In this document: positions 11,794 through 23,800 of the stretch, in pieces
Layout: every line of letters begins with the position of its first letter
How positions within the stretch are numbered: position 1 is the first letter of the stretch
Assembly: GCA_001179505.1 (NCBI GenBank)
Contig: CDMY01000603.1
Span: 124,001-188,000 of the forward strand
Direction of reading: 5' to 3'
Source of the DNA: Vitrella brassicaformis
Taxonomy: Eukaryota > Sar > Vitrellaceae
DNA length: 64,000 nt
The notes under the pieces: generated by a model
Told to the model about the DNA's origin: nothing
The model's database searches: none
What the model saw: only the letters and a program-made list of their open reading frames with translations
Made by a program: the position numbers and the translations under genes

Positions 11794-12425
11794 CAGAAGG
11801 GCGAGAAAACCATCGCGAATTCTCGACCGAGAACATAACTTAAAATCCTTGAACAAGGGTTGATGTGAATGGCGGGTGTTTGCCTGTCTGTCTGTCTGTC
11901 TGTCCGTCTGTTTAATTGTGCCATACTTGGCGTGGCGTGGTGTCACAGTATGAGCTACCAGACACACATCTGAACGACAATCTGAGACCCGTCTCTGCTT
12001 TCCAATGAACACAGCATGTCTCACTCACTCAGGCACGACCCATACATAGTTTATACAAATGACCGATCCAGGCCCTTCTCTCCTATGTGCCCATTCATGA
12101 TCCCCACACACGGCCTACTTCGCCCCGCCTCCAATACGAAATCACTCCAATCCCATTGTGAGGGGCCACCTTGATATACAGGTCAAATGAGCCAGACACT
12201 TCTCTCTGGCCTGCCCGAGACATACGCGAAGACTCTGCCCAGCATGGCGCTGGCAGCCGACTCACGATTCGTTCATTCTAGAGGGAAGGAGAAAGATATG
12301 GGCACGGAGCAGCCGGGTCGGACGACTCCGGCAGCACAAATCGGGGCTTTGCAACTGTGCGACTGACTGCGCGCTGGATAGACACGGAGAAAAATGGCAG
12401 CCATGAGAAAATGCTGCACACACGA
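11794..12425. other. intergenic stretch, no gene seen
   Basis: Contains a (TGTC)n tract at about 11883-11905 and otherwise no coding signal. It lies between the 5' side of the unidentified gene and the 3' end of the membrane-protein gene, both on the minus strand. Confidence 0.5.
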
Positions 12426-14756
12426 TCACACAGACAGAGAGACATGCAATAGCACGTCGGGGACATTAAACAGTTCGCCTGACCAGAAGATGGCGACCAG
12501 GAACAAGGTCAGTACTCTGCGGCGCACAACGCCTTTCTCGTGCCTGGAGGATAGCATGGGCAGGTTGTTCCATCTCATCATGACACACATCGCACACATC
12601 TCGAATAGCTGCTCGATAGCCACCAGTAACAACAAACCCATGCCTCCCTCCACAAGCTGCTCCCATGGTGCGCCCGCATAACCTTGGACTGTAAGCACAC
12701 TTAGGTCAGTAAACAGAAGGGCCGTCAAGTCGCAATTGGACCAGATGTGGATTTGGTCACGAGGCCACGTAGGTACCTTTGGAGAAAAGGGTATAAAGAT
12801 ATAGTATCTCTGAGCTTCATGGTGTAGTGTACCATGACTGGCCCAGGGGATACCTTGGAGACACTTCAAGTAAGGTCAAGGCCGACTGCAGCCCTCCGGT
12901 CGGACCGCACCCCAGCTGTGCGCCGCTGAGAGACAGCGCTGCGCTCATAATAGAGCTTTGACGCCTCAGCAGATGGCTATCATTTCTCTCGCTCTCCTGC
13001 CTCTCCATCGCATCATTGTCTCTGCCCATAGGTGGCCCACTTATAGCCTCCTCCTCGGTTGTGGCGCGGGCGATGTTCGTCAGGTGATGACCTGTGGGTG
13101 TTCTTTTCTTGGAGCGAGCCTTGACAAGCCTCTCAGCCCACACATACAGCAGGACCCCTGAAATACACACAAACGGAAACAAGAATAACTGTAGAAGAGT
13201 GCACTTATCTTTCCATGGCCACTGACGCACGTACAGTAGGGGGCTGAGATGTCCGTGATCAGGTCGAAGAGTGACATGAAGACGCTGTGGACCAATTTGC
13301 TACTGAACTTGACGGCCTCGGACTGAAGCATTCTCGGGAAGAGAATGTATACCTGTTGAGAAACCAAATAGGCTACAGCCGAGGTTGTACCTCTGCGGGT
13401 CGACATATCATTTCCTCAGCAATACCATCGCAGGCATCGTGATATGCAGCGAGTTGCATGTTGGGGGCCCCTCCTGAATACACATTTAGTCATGAGAAAA
13501 AAGCCCGCTGTCATTCTGTGGCTGTGTCTCTGTGTCAATTCGTACTTTGAGTGACCGCACGAGCTTGTTGACAAGTCCGATAGGGGGCAAGAGGACGGCT
13601 TGGTAGATGACAGCCATACGTAATCGATCCCCATCAGTAGATGCTGCAGCAGCATACTTTGGCGAAAGGGCGAAGATCCAAATTAGGCCCATTGTGTATG
13701 CCACCGCGAAGGCTGCCGTAGCTTTAATCGTGTACTCTCGTTTGGCCCTCATACCCAGCGACCCCGCAGTGCGACGGAAGTATACACAGACGGCTACATA
13801 TGTCGAGCTCCATATGATCGGAGCAATGATTTTTCTTCTCTCCTGGCTGTAGTCATCGAGCTGATGATCAATCGAGATAACGAGATTGAGCGCCATCATT
13901 GGAAGGAAGAGGACCGACTCCTTCTTCAGCCGCGTCATCATTCTTTGCAGGTCGGTCCCGTCCGTGATGTGTACGGCGATGAGAGGTGTTGCGAGAGCAA
14001 ATATAATGCGGCGGAACACATCAAAGATCTGACACACACACACACACACACACACACACCATAATCCATCTCACCGGCCCGAAGGTGCTCGACGTGCACG
14101 AGTACGCGTAAATCAAAGCAAAGCCAACGAAGATAATGGCGATGGCTAAGTTGGCCGCTAACTGCTGCATTGTGAATATGAAAACGCGTCTCGTAGTCAT
14201 GCAAAGCGGCTCCGGCTGAAACGTGGCACCAACAAGCACTTCGGTCGTGGTGCCGTCGGGGTGGTTAATCGTCTTGTACTCGAGCGTGGTGGGCCACTCT
14301 TCGTGAGCGGCTTCATAGCCCGCCGCCTCCCTGAACAGGCCAGGAGAACCGAGAGACAGTCATTTGTATCTGCATGATCTGCTCTCACGATTCATTCCAG
14401 TACCTGAATTCACCAACCATCGCATCTATAATACGCTCCTCGAGCTCGCGACGCAACAAACGGCCAGAGGACTCTCTGTGCGGGACGCTTGTCTGCCTCG
14501 CTTCATTCAACTTGAATGTCGCGGCTGTGCTCGTGGCTGATGTGAAAGATGCACGTCTTTCATCGTCGCCATGCGTTGTGGCCGTGATGCGGTTTCCTGT
14601 TCCAGCCGCGCTCACTTCAACGTCATGGTGCTGTTCTTGCCACAGGCTGACAGAGGATGAGAGATTGGACGAGAAAGTCGAGAGGGCGGCTGGCTGGTCT
14701 TCGCATTGGTCCCCAGCTGATTGAGGCGGCCTCACAGCCTCTCCTATCGGAATCAT
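12426..14756 (-). CDS. multipass membrane protein, local family copy A
   Basis: Exons, 5' to 3': 14756-14404, 14330-14075, 14028-13546, 13473-13426, 13352-13235, 13157-12854, 12776-12742, 12688-12426; 619 residues, all phases consistent. After a soluble Ser/Thr-rich N-terminus comes a signature 'HPDGTTTEVLVGATFQPEPL', then about nine hydrophobic segments (for example 'NLAIAIIFVGFALIYAYS', 'MMALNLVISI', 'AYTMGLIWIFAL', 'GMGLLLLVAIEQLF', 'TLFLVAIFWSGELF'). A long charged loop with 'ATTEEEAISGPP' separates segments 7 and 8. The same architecture and signature appear in the genes at 27926-30835 and 63132-64000. No known transporter or receptor family is recognised, and no catalytic motif is visible. 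The 46-nt intron 14074-14029 is largely a TG repeat and is absent from copy B, where the two exons are fused. Its start lies 134 bp from the divergent giant gene. Confidence 0.72.
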
Positions 14757-14890
14757 ACTGAACAGTGCGGAGGATCAAAAGAGGGAGAAGGCCGAGACCC
14801 ATCGGATTTTAGTTGAGGCGAAGTCATGCGGCTTGGGGGCCGCCCCCAGTCCGAGTCTCTCCAGTTTCTCCCAAGGGACAAAAAAACACC
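14757..14890. promoter_or_regulatory. shared 134-bp divergent promoter region
   Basis: The two start codons (14756 minus, 14891 plus) face away from each other across 134 bp, so both core promoters and 5' leaders must fit here or overlap the genes. A GC-rich near-palindrome (CTTGGGGGC followed by CGCCCCCAG) lies near 14835-14853. No TATA-like box stands out. Confidence 0.45.
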
Positions 14891-17800
14891 ATGTCCAGTG
14901 CAGGTGCTGCAGCCATCGACCTTCCAGATGATGACGGATCAAAGTAAGCATTTTTGACATGCACAATCATGGCGCAGAGATTCAAGACGGCACACACGAC
15001 TATTGCGCGTGTGCTCTCCCTCTCAGGCGCTACGTCTGCATATTCGATTTCGAGCCTTCAAAGGTGCGCGGTGCATCTCTTTAAGAGAATGCCAATCGTT
15101 CTCTTCTTATCTCTGGTGTGTTGCAGATTGACTGGCCATTCCCGAAGGCACCACCACTTGCCCTCAGCGTGGGCCAGGTGGTCGAGGTCACCCCTGCAGA
15201 GGACCAAGAAGGAGCCGACCTGCCCGAAACTGCCAGCGGATGGGTGTTCGGCCGGCTTCTCGGCAGCAAATCCAAGAAGGGATACTTCCCGCTCAGCTAT
15301 ACTGCGCCGCTGGCCGAGTATCTACATCTACTGCAAGACTATGAGGGCGATCTGAACAAGCTGCCGCAGCCGCGGGCAGCCACTGCATCGGATGATGGGC
15401 CGCCGGAGGGTCCAGATGAGGCGACACGTGCGCCGAAGCCGGCATTGTTGGACCGGATGGTAGAGAGGCAGGGGACCAGCGATGAGGGGGCGAAGCTGCC
15501 GCCTCTTAGCATCCTTGTGCCCCCCGTCCCTACTAGCCAGAGCCCAGGCAAGAGCCAGATGCTGCGGACTCTGATGGAAGGCATCCGCAAACAAGTGGTA
15601 TGTCAGTGGACGAAAAAAAGACGCGAGGACGGCGCGCACATCCGGGGCTTTCACAATTCTGATTTGTCAGAGTCAAGAGAGTATGGGAGAAAGCCCCCGC
15701 TCCGCAGTGCTCGACCAGCTGGTGAGACTTCTGCGCGCGAGAAGTCATCGTGCGCTCGGCGACACATGTATTTCTTTCTACGTATCCCCATTTGATGCAG
15801 ACGGCTTACGGAGTGATGCCGCCAGACCACGAGCCCGTCACCGAGAACCTGCATGTCCAAACTCAAAAAGTGCAGGAGCTGCTGAACAAGAACTTCCCCG
15901 TATCGTGGCAGCCGGCATGCCTCAAACCACTGTCCACCATCAACGACCTCATCGCCAACCAGACCCGAATGGGCTTCCAGGCGTTGAAGGAGAAGGACAG
16001 GACAGGCGTAGCTGGCGCCAAGCGATCTGATGCCGCAGAGGTGCTGCTCGCAGGGAGCGGGGCTCTGACGCTGGCCGGCGGCAGGCAGAGAATGACGGCG
16101 CCTTACCAGACAGACATGCGGGTGCGGTCCACATCTGTCAGAATGGCAAGGCAAGCACTCAATGGATGGCATGCAAGAAAGCGACGGTCCCGGAGTGCCG
16201 ATCTGTGTATTTGTCTGCGCTTGTGAGACTGCAGAGGCATTATTCCCGCCATGACACGGGACGCGATCAAGAAGGCGGGAATGCTAGGTGCTCGCTGGAC
16301 GCCCATGTTCAGACAGTCCCTGCATGACGCCGTCAACGAAACCTTTCGCATGGGCATGGATCCGTCCATACTCAGCGAAGCGTATCTCTTCGATCCGCAA
16401 TCAAGGTAAAGAAGACCAGAGAAGAACGGAGACTCCATGATATGTCTCTCTTTGCTTGTCAGGGGACGCTTCTGGTCGATTCACGCGAACGACGTCGGCG
16501 GCGACTTTTGGTTCAGCCTGTTGCGTACGAAGCGTCACATATTCTACATGACGCTGGACTTCCAGGACATAACCATGATCCACCCGGAGGCATGGCTGTA
16601 CCCCGAGACGCAGACACATGTGGTGCCGCAGTTGCTGCCCTCGCAAGCCAGCAGGAGCACCAAAGAGGCGATGGAGGCCAAGCCACTTCTTCTGCCTGAC
16701 CGCGTGCTGCTCGAGAGTTTCGTCGACCCACTGCACGGCTGGCTCAAACAGGTACATTCGTAGCGGCCCATAGAGACAAAGGCTGGCTGACACTGTTTGT
16801 GTGTTGCGCTACAGCATCCTGTGAACACCGATGAGTCGATGCAGGACAGCCCGTTTGCCTACTACATTAGAAACAGGTGAGGTAAGTGCAACCAGACACA
16901 GGCACACGCAGCCAGAGAGGGTCGAGTGGCGAAGTGAGGGTTGTCTGTCTCTGGGTGGCAGGCAGCTCCCCCCTCCGACTGAGAAGACTGTCATCGAAGG
17001 CGTCCAGATCATCACAGAAAAGCTGCCCCAATGGGCCAAGATCACCGAGAAACACACCAGTGTCTCGGCACCGCCGATCGAAGCAGCGGTACGACAAATC
17101 AAATGACAAGGGTCCAAAGCACGTGTCCGCCGCTTTCCCTTGCCGCCAGGAGGAAGCCGAAGTCCCTGCGGCAGCATCAGTAGAAGAGGCTGTCGTTGAA
17201 GGTGAAGCCGAAGAAGCCCCGCCAGCGGTGGATGATGCAGGGATGGGGGACGACTCTCAGTGGAGAGACGTCAAGACTTTGCCGAAGGTCAAGACACTGC
17301 CACGAGGCGGACGCACAAGTCTGTGTTCTACCCTCATTTGTCCAGGATCGCGTGGAGCCCGACATGTTGCGTCTCGGCACGGTGGCCACCACACTCAAGG
17401 GATATCTCGCCTTACGGATCTTCCTCAGGAACAGAGGTGAGAAACGACGTCCGATCACTCGCCCAAAGCGCCATGTAGTGGTTCGTGCCCATCTGTCTTG
17501 GCAGCGTCGCCTGACCTTGGCCGAGGCATGTGTCTCCCCTACACACCCAAGATGGTCAAGGCGATGGCGGTGCAACTTGGACTGGGACTGCTGGGGACAG
17601 TCAAATCGACAGCATACGGGAGCCGGTCGTCAGCTGCAGTTGCTGGAGCTGCTGAGGCCCCGAGTGCTGCGTCTGGCGTGCCTCGGATGCCTGTGTATCA
17701 CTACTACTGGTTTGCTGCCTTTGCTCTGCGGTACCCGTTGCCCACCGATTGGGATCTGGTGGTGATAAACGAGGTGCGGCACTATGTGTATCTTCCCACC

Positions 17801-20800
17801 GGACACACACAGGTGAGTCAGTCAATCAATCAATCAATCGACAATCCACACACAGCCCAGCGACCGTCCCCTGTCCGTGTGTCAGCTACTTCACCCTCTT
17901 CTGCCGTCGCTGAAGGAGATGCTGTCAGATTTGATAGAGAACGAGATCATGTGGGACCACCGCGGGTCGCTCAAGGTGGCATGCAACGAGTGTGGCGTAC
18001 ACGACGCCGTCGTGTGGTGTCAGCAGTGCACCGACTACTTCTGCTCCACGTGTTTCCTCAACGTACACGGACACTCCAAGAGAGGCAAGAAACACACGCC
18101 CACACCGATACCCGGATGCAGGTCAATAGACAAACAGACCGAGAACGGGACGACAAGAGAGTTGTCTACTTGCTGTGTCTCTGTGAGTCAGGTATTTGAC
18201 TGAGTACGAGATCGACAGGCTTGGGCCATATATCCCCCTGGTTGACGTCGGCTCGTACAACCGCGCACGATTCCTATCCAGAGACGCATCAGCAGACAAG
18301 GTGACACGAGAGAAAGGAGCTCGTCACTCATTCTTGGCGAAAGTTGTGTCTCCGCCTGCAGGAGAGCTGCAACTGTCAGTGGCTGTCGTTTCCCGCTGAG
18401 GTATTTGGCGTGATGCTGCAAAGCCTCCCGCCAAGCAACTTCATCCTCAAACACGCCAGCCCACCGAGGCTGCCCACTGGCGCCAAACACTTCTATTACC
18501 ACTTCGGACACGACGTTGTCACCGATGACGTCAATGTATGCAGCTGGTCTGATCTATGCCATGGATGCGCACATGGTTGTGTACGTGTGTCTCATTCATG
18601 TAGATAATCTCGCGTGACTTTGCGGAGCATCGTATGTTGCTCAAGCTGCAGAAGGCCATGCGAGGCTACCTCAGTCGGAAGACGATAAGGAGGCGGCACG
18701 CCGCAGCGACGACCATCCAGAGCACGTGGAAGATGGTGCAGTGCCGCAAGCTCTTCGGCAAGGACGGCGGCGTCGGTCGCGTCATCTATCGGTGGTACAG
18801 AAGGTGGCGCGCGAGGTATCATCAGCGGCGACTCGCGCGGGCTGTCACCAAATTCCAGGCCAGGCTGCGTGGCTGGTTCCATCGGAGAGACCTGCAGCAT
18901 CACTCCGCTGCCGCTCGACAGATACAGGCAGGCAGAGACATGACGTGAGATGATGTCTACTGAGGTACATTCGCAGCCACCTGTCTGCTTCAGTCCCTTG
19001 TCCGCGGCCACTTGTGTCGGAAGCAGGGGAAGAGACGTCTCAATGCAGCCCTCACCATCCAGCGGGCCTACCGAGGCTTCGATGCCCGTGCCTACCTCGC
19101 GTACCAGCACGACTGCGCCACGTACATCCAGGCCTCGTGGAAGAGAGCGCGAGAGCTTCGTACCTACCAGTCTAAGCGGCGGGCGGCATCCTTGATCCAA
19201 AGCTGCACCAGAGGGCACCTGTGGCGCGAGGAACTCAAGAGAAGGAGCGATGCTGCACACCACATTCAGGTGCGGTAAGGGTGGCTCCACTCTGCACACG
19301 CACACAGCGAAATGTATTGCTCGGTCTATTCAGATGGTATGGCGTCAGCACAGCGCGAGAGCAACGGTACGATCGATCAAAGATGCGGATCGGCTGGCCG
19401 CGGAGGATCAATTGGATAGACGGCGGAGGTGAGGCAACACCATCGAAGTGTAAGGCAGTCATGTCTCTGTCCCGCCATTCAATGCAGAGGCAGACTGCAG
19501 GACCGAGCAGCGTCCAGCATTCAGCGCAACATCCGTCGCTTCCTGCAGCTTCAGCGGTTTATCCGGCTGCGAAAGGACGAGCTCGAGTGGGAGATACAAA
19601 TGCCGACGAGCCCATGGATTGGATCCATCATCATCGGAGCCTCTGACCTATGGCACCCCATCCACAAGTGGGGCCGCTTTCTCCCCGCAGATGCTCTCAA
19701 CCTCTCTCTCCAGCTGAAAAAGATCCTCCAGTCGACAGTCGCTCTCTTTCCCTACCCAAACCCACGAGTGAAAAGCCGGAGGAGAGCGGAGACTGGGCTG
19801 TCAGCAAATGAAGCGGCTGACCTCGATACTGATACGGATCCCGCGGCGTCTGTGTTTTCGATGATCATGAAGCACGTGCTGAGCCACATCCCTACTGACT
19901 TCTATCCCAAGGCAGCGGTGCGAGCCTCTCAACAGCTCTGTCACGTCACTAGGTAGACGCAATATATTGGCCACAGATATGGGCACCTCTTTGTCTTGAC
20001 AACCCTCAGCGCGTTGTTGGGTCAGCCGCCTTTGCCGTGGCAGGACATCCCACTGGGGACCGCAAGCGGCAAGAAGCCTCCGAAAAAGGACGAACCCTTC
20101 CTCACATTCGCTGAGACACAAGAGTGAGCTCACCGTACGATTCATCCTGGGAGGCCATGCCGTCGTTTGTATCTTGTCAGGACATGCGGCAGCCGACTGG
20201 ATCACGCCATTCAATTCACGCAGGAGAATCTCATCATTCTTGTGACGCGAATGAGCATGCACAACAAGAGGCTGTCATCTCGGCGGCGCATGAGTGTTGG
20301 GAAGAAGTCGAGAACCATCCTTGCACCATCTCTTCTTCAAACATTCGAGCGTCTCGAAAGCACGATCTTGTCTGCCGTGCTCCTGATCCTGGCGAGATAC
20401 TTCCTGGACAAGCGAGACCTGTCACCTGACGACACGCTCGCCTTCCACGTGAGACACGCGCACAACACGGGCCAACTGACACGTCACAACGACCGTCTGT
20501 CCGTCTCTTGTTGGCACAGGGCGTGGATCATGACCGTGGGAGCCAGCTGATGGACCTGATCGGCAAGGAGCTGGGTGTGGACATGCCGGCAGAGTGGGTC
20601 AGAAAGGATGGCACCATCACCAATCTCTCGACGCACATTGCAAGCTTCGTCAAGGGAGGCGGGGACGAACAGAAAGACTCACAAGAAGCCGACCAGGTGG
20701 GAGAGACAAATTCGTATGGACAAGCATATCGGCATGCTCCCAGTTTCATTCGCAGACTGGGGAGACTTTCATGACGGAGGTGCCAGAGGCGACGACAACT

Positions 20801-23800
20801 CCCAAGGATATCTTCCTTGGCCTGTTGGAGACTCAGATCGACCTCCGGGCGCTGCTCAATCCACCCGCAGACGCCAAGGCAGTCGTGTCTCCTCCCAGGG
20901 CCAGCCGCGTTGGCAGCTTTAGAACACAGGACGCGATAGCCGTCATGAAGGAGGTTGCTTCGGCGATGAGAGCGCAAGCCGAGCAGGCTGTCTTGCAGAC
21001 GAAGACCGAGGCCAAACCGGCGTCCCTCAAGGAAGTGTCGGAGGCGACCCGCCAAAGGTGAGAGACTACGCGCCCCAGTGACACAACGAAGAAAAGCATC
21101 GGGTTTCTACCAGGCGAGTGAGGGAGACCAACAGGACAGCGCTCCTGAGCAAGACCTCAATGGTTGGCCAGCCCTCCTCTGCATCATCAAAGCATATTGC
21201 AATCTAGTTTTGTGTGCGCTGGTGCTGGTCTCAGAGCCTGGACAAGGGAGCCAAGATGAATCAGCGGCTGGCAACCGTGTCCTCTCTATGTCAGCGGCTC
21301 TTTGGGCTCGCCTACCGCTCTAAGTTCGATCACGCGCCGTTCGTCCAGGCAGTGGTGCTCAGCCACCTTGTCATTCGAGCCCTCCTTATGCGTGTTGTGT
21401 ACAATCGGGCGGCGCAGACCATCCAAGTTGTCTTCAGGTGGGAGGAAACCCATGCAGAGGTGTCGCTGTCTTGTCGTGCTGTTCAGGTACCATCGCAAGC
21501 GTAAGGTTGAGATGCGTCTGCTCCGCCCCACAATCTGCATACAGAAATGCGTAAGGTGAGCTGACAAATGGGACACACATATGCATGTACACGTGGTCTC
21601 TTCACTCGAACCTCTCTCGACGGCTGAATCGCTGGTTGACGCAGGTCCTTGATCCAGTGCACACGTTTGGCGGACCGCCACGCAGCCGCAACACTGATAC
21701 AAAGAAACTGGAGGGCCGTCCGCTCAAGGTTCGTCTAGGGAACACACACATCACATCACGATCAATCACTCGACCATCCTATCTTATTTTTGTCACAGGA
21801 GGCGCAACCTTTATTTCAAGCAATGTGTCACGTTCATACAAGCCGTGTGGCGTGGCGCACTGCAGAGAAAGTGGATCGCAGATCACGTTGAGGCGGCCAA
21901 GGAGAGGAGGACGTTCGGTGGCGGCCTTCAGCTCGTCTATGCGTCCGTGACCATCCAGCGGCATTTCCGCGGCCATCTTGTCAGAAGTGTCTTCAAAGCA
22001 GAAGGGCGAGACAGCATCCGAAAGATCCTGGCAAGCCACAAAACGCCACTCATCGCTTAGGTTGCAAGCAGAGCTTTTCTCTTTGTGATGATTGTGTGGC
22101 TACAGTCGTCTGTGCATGTGGTGAATAAGTCCATTGGAGCTTGCATCGGAAGCATTCCCATTTCCATACCTGCGTCCATGCCCGACGAAGCTCCGACTGA
22201 CGGCGTGTCCTTCCAGACCATCGTCTCCTCCCAGCCCATCCCAGCCTCGCTTATCGCCAAGCTAACACCGCTCCTCATCGAGAGAGCTTCGCAGATCGCG
22301 ACCTTCAGGCTTCAACTGAGAGCCAGTCGGAGCGAGTACCTGCGCAGCCTTGTCTACAAGAGGATCGCTAGAAAGAAGCCGGTACCTCAGATGAGTTCGA
22401 GCTCTCATTCGAGCAATGGAAATGGCGATCAGCCGAGCGAGCGGAGAGACGTCTCACACCAGCCGAGAAGTCCGCTCGAGCGGTGGTTGCGGTCGAGCAT
22501 CCTGCAAAACCCTCTGCGCCGTGTCGCTACGACAGAGGTCGAGGCTCTGCAGCCGCTCACGGTGGAGTCCTTCCTGCTCAAGAGCATTGATGTAGGTGAA
22601 GAGAACGCTGCGTGCCAGAGCTTTCGTTTAAATTGTGGCGCTTGGTCAAAAACAGGCCGGCCACACTTGTATGAAGGTCGAGAGGGGCAGCGAGAGAGCT
22701 GCAGTCATCGAGGGGCTCGACACCAGCGCACTGCCGGTTGCATGTCGCAGAGGGGCCACCATCCGACAACAGCGGACGGTGATCGAGGCAGCTGGTAAGG
22801 AGGATGAGGAAGCGGACAGGGGAGCCGCGCCAGCAATGACACAGATCGACATCGACAAGCCACTGGAGTCGATCATAGGCCGAGAATCTGAGGCTGCAGA
22901 GATTCCCGAAAACGCAGCTGCAGACGTGAATCTCCTTCAGACATATTGCAACTGTAAGTCCAGCTCAACCGAGACATACCCCCGGATCCCATGTCTCACC
23001 GTCTTGTGTCTGCGTCAGGGCTCAACGGCTTTAGGGACAGCATGGGACCATCTCTCGGCCCTGAGCTGGCCCATCGCACCGTACATGTCGGGAAGCCAAG
23101 GCGACTTACGTCCGTCTACAGTGCAACAGTTCCCACACAAAACACCTACCACATCAAGACCATCTTCCTGGGTAAAATAATGGCGGCGGTCAGACGAGAC
23201 GCCATTGCTGCCCTTATTATGTCTTTGTTCAGCTGCGGCCCTGAGCGATGAGCACTATGGTACATTGATCACCCGGCTGTCAGCTGACAAAGATAACACC
23301 GCTGCCATGAGAGACAAGGCGGAGTCCCTGGACAGCTACATCGCCCACCTCTTCATCATGCAATCGGGTGCCCATGACACCGTGGCAGCTGGCGGCCTGC
23401 ATGCGGTGCCCAGGATTGTCCGCCTGTTCCTGCCCAAGTTTGTCGTCCCCTCGCTCGAGAACCTTGGACGGCTCTTCGAGGCAAAAATGCGGAAGGAAGC
23501 GGACGATCCCTCTCGCCTGCTGAGCGCACGGTGGCAGACCTGCGCGGCGATCCTCTCCTGCTGCTGGCGCCACCTTTTTGCGCACACACATCAGCGGCTG
23601 ACGGCGAAAGTCCGGGGCCCTGCCAGAGGACTGCCATCTCTCGCCATCCCCTTTCTGTTCTCTGCGCTGAGCCGCCATTTGCAGCAGATCATCACGGACC
23701 TGACGCTGGTGCTATGGGAACTGGGGCGCAACTTCTACACCACGAAATATTCCAAGTACCGAGGACTGAAGTCGCGCATCCCTTTGTCTGCGAAAATGAA

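Noticed and set aside
14775-14966. 63-codon minus-strand frame in the divergent promoter
   Set aside because: Overlaps the first exon of the giant gene and the promoter; no coding character.
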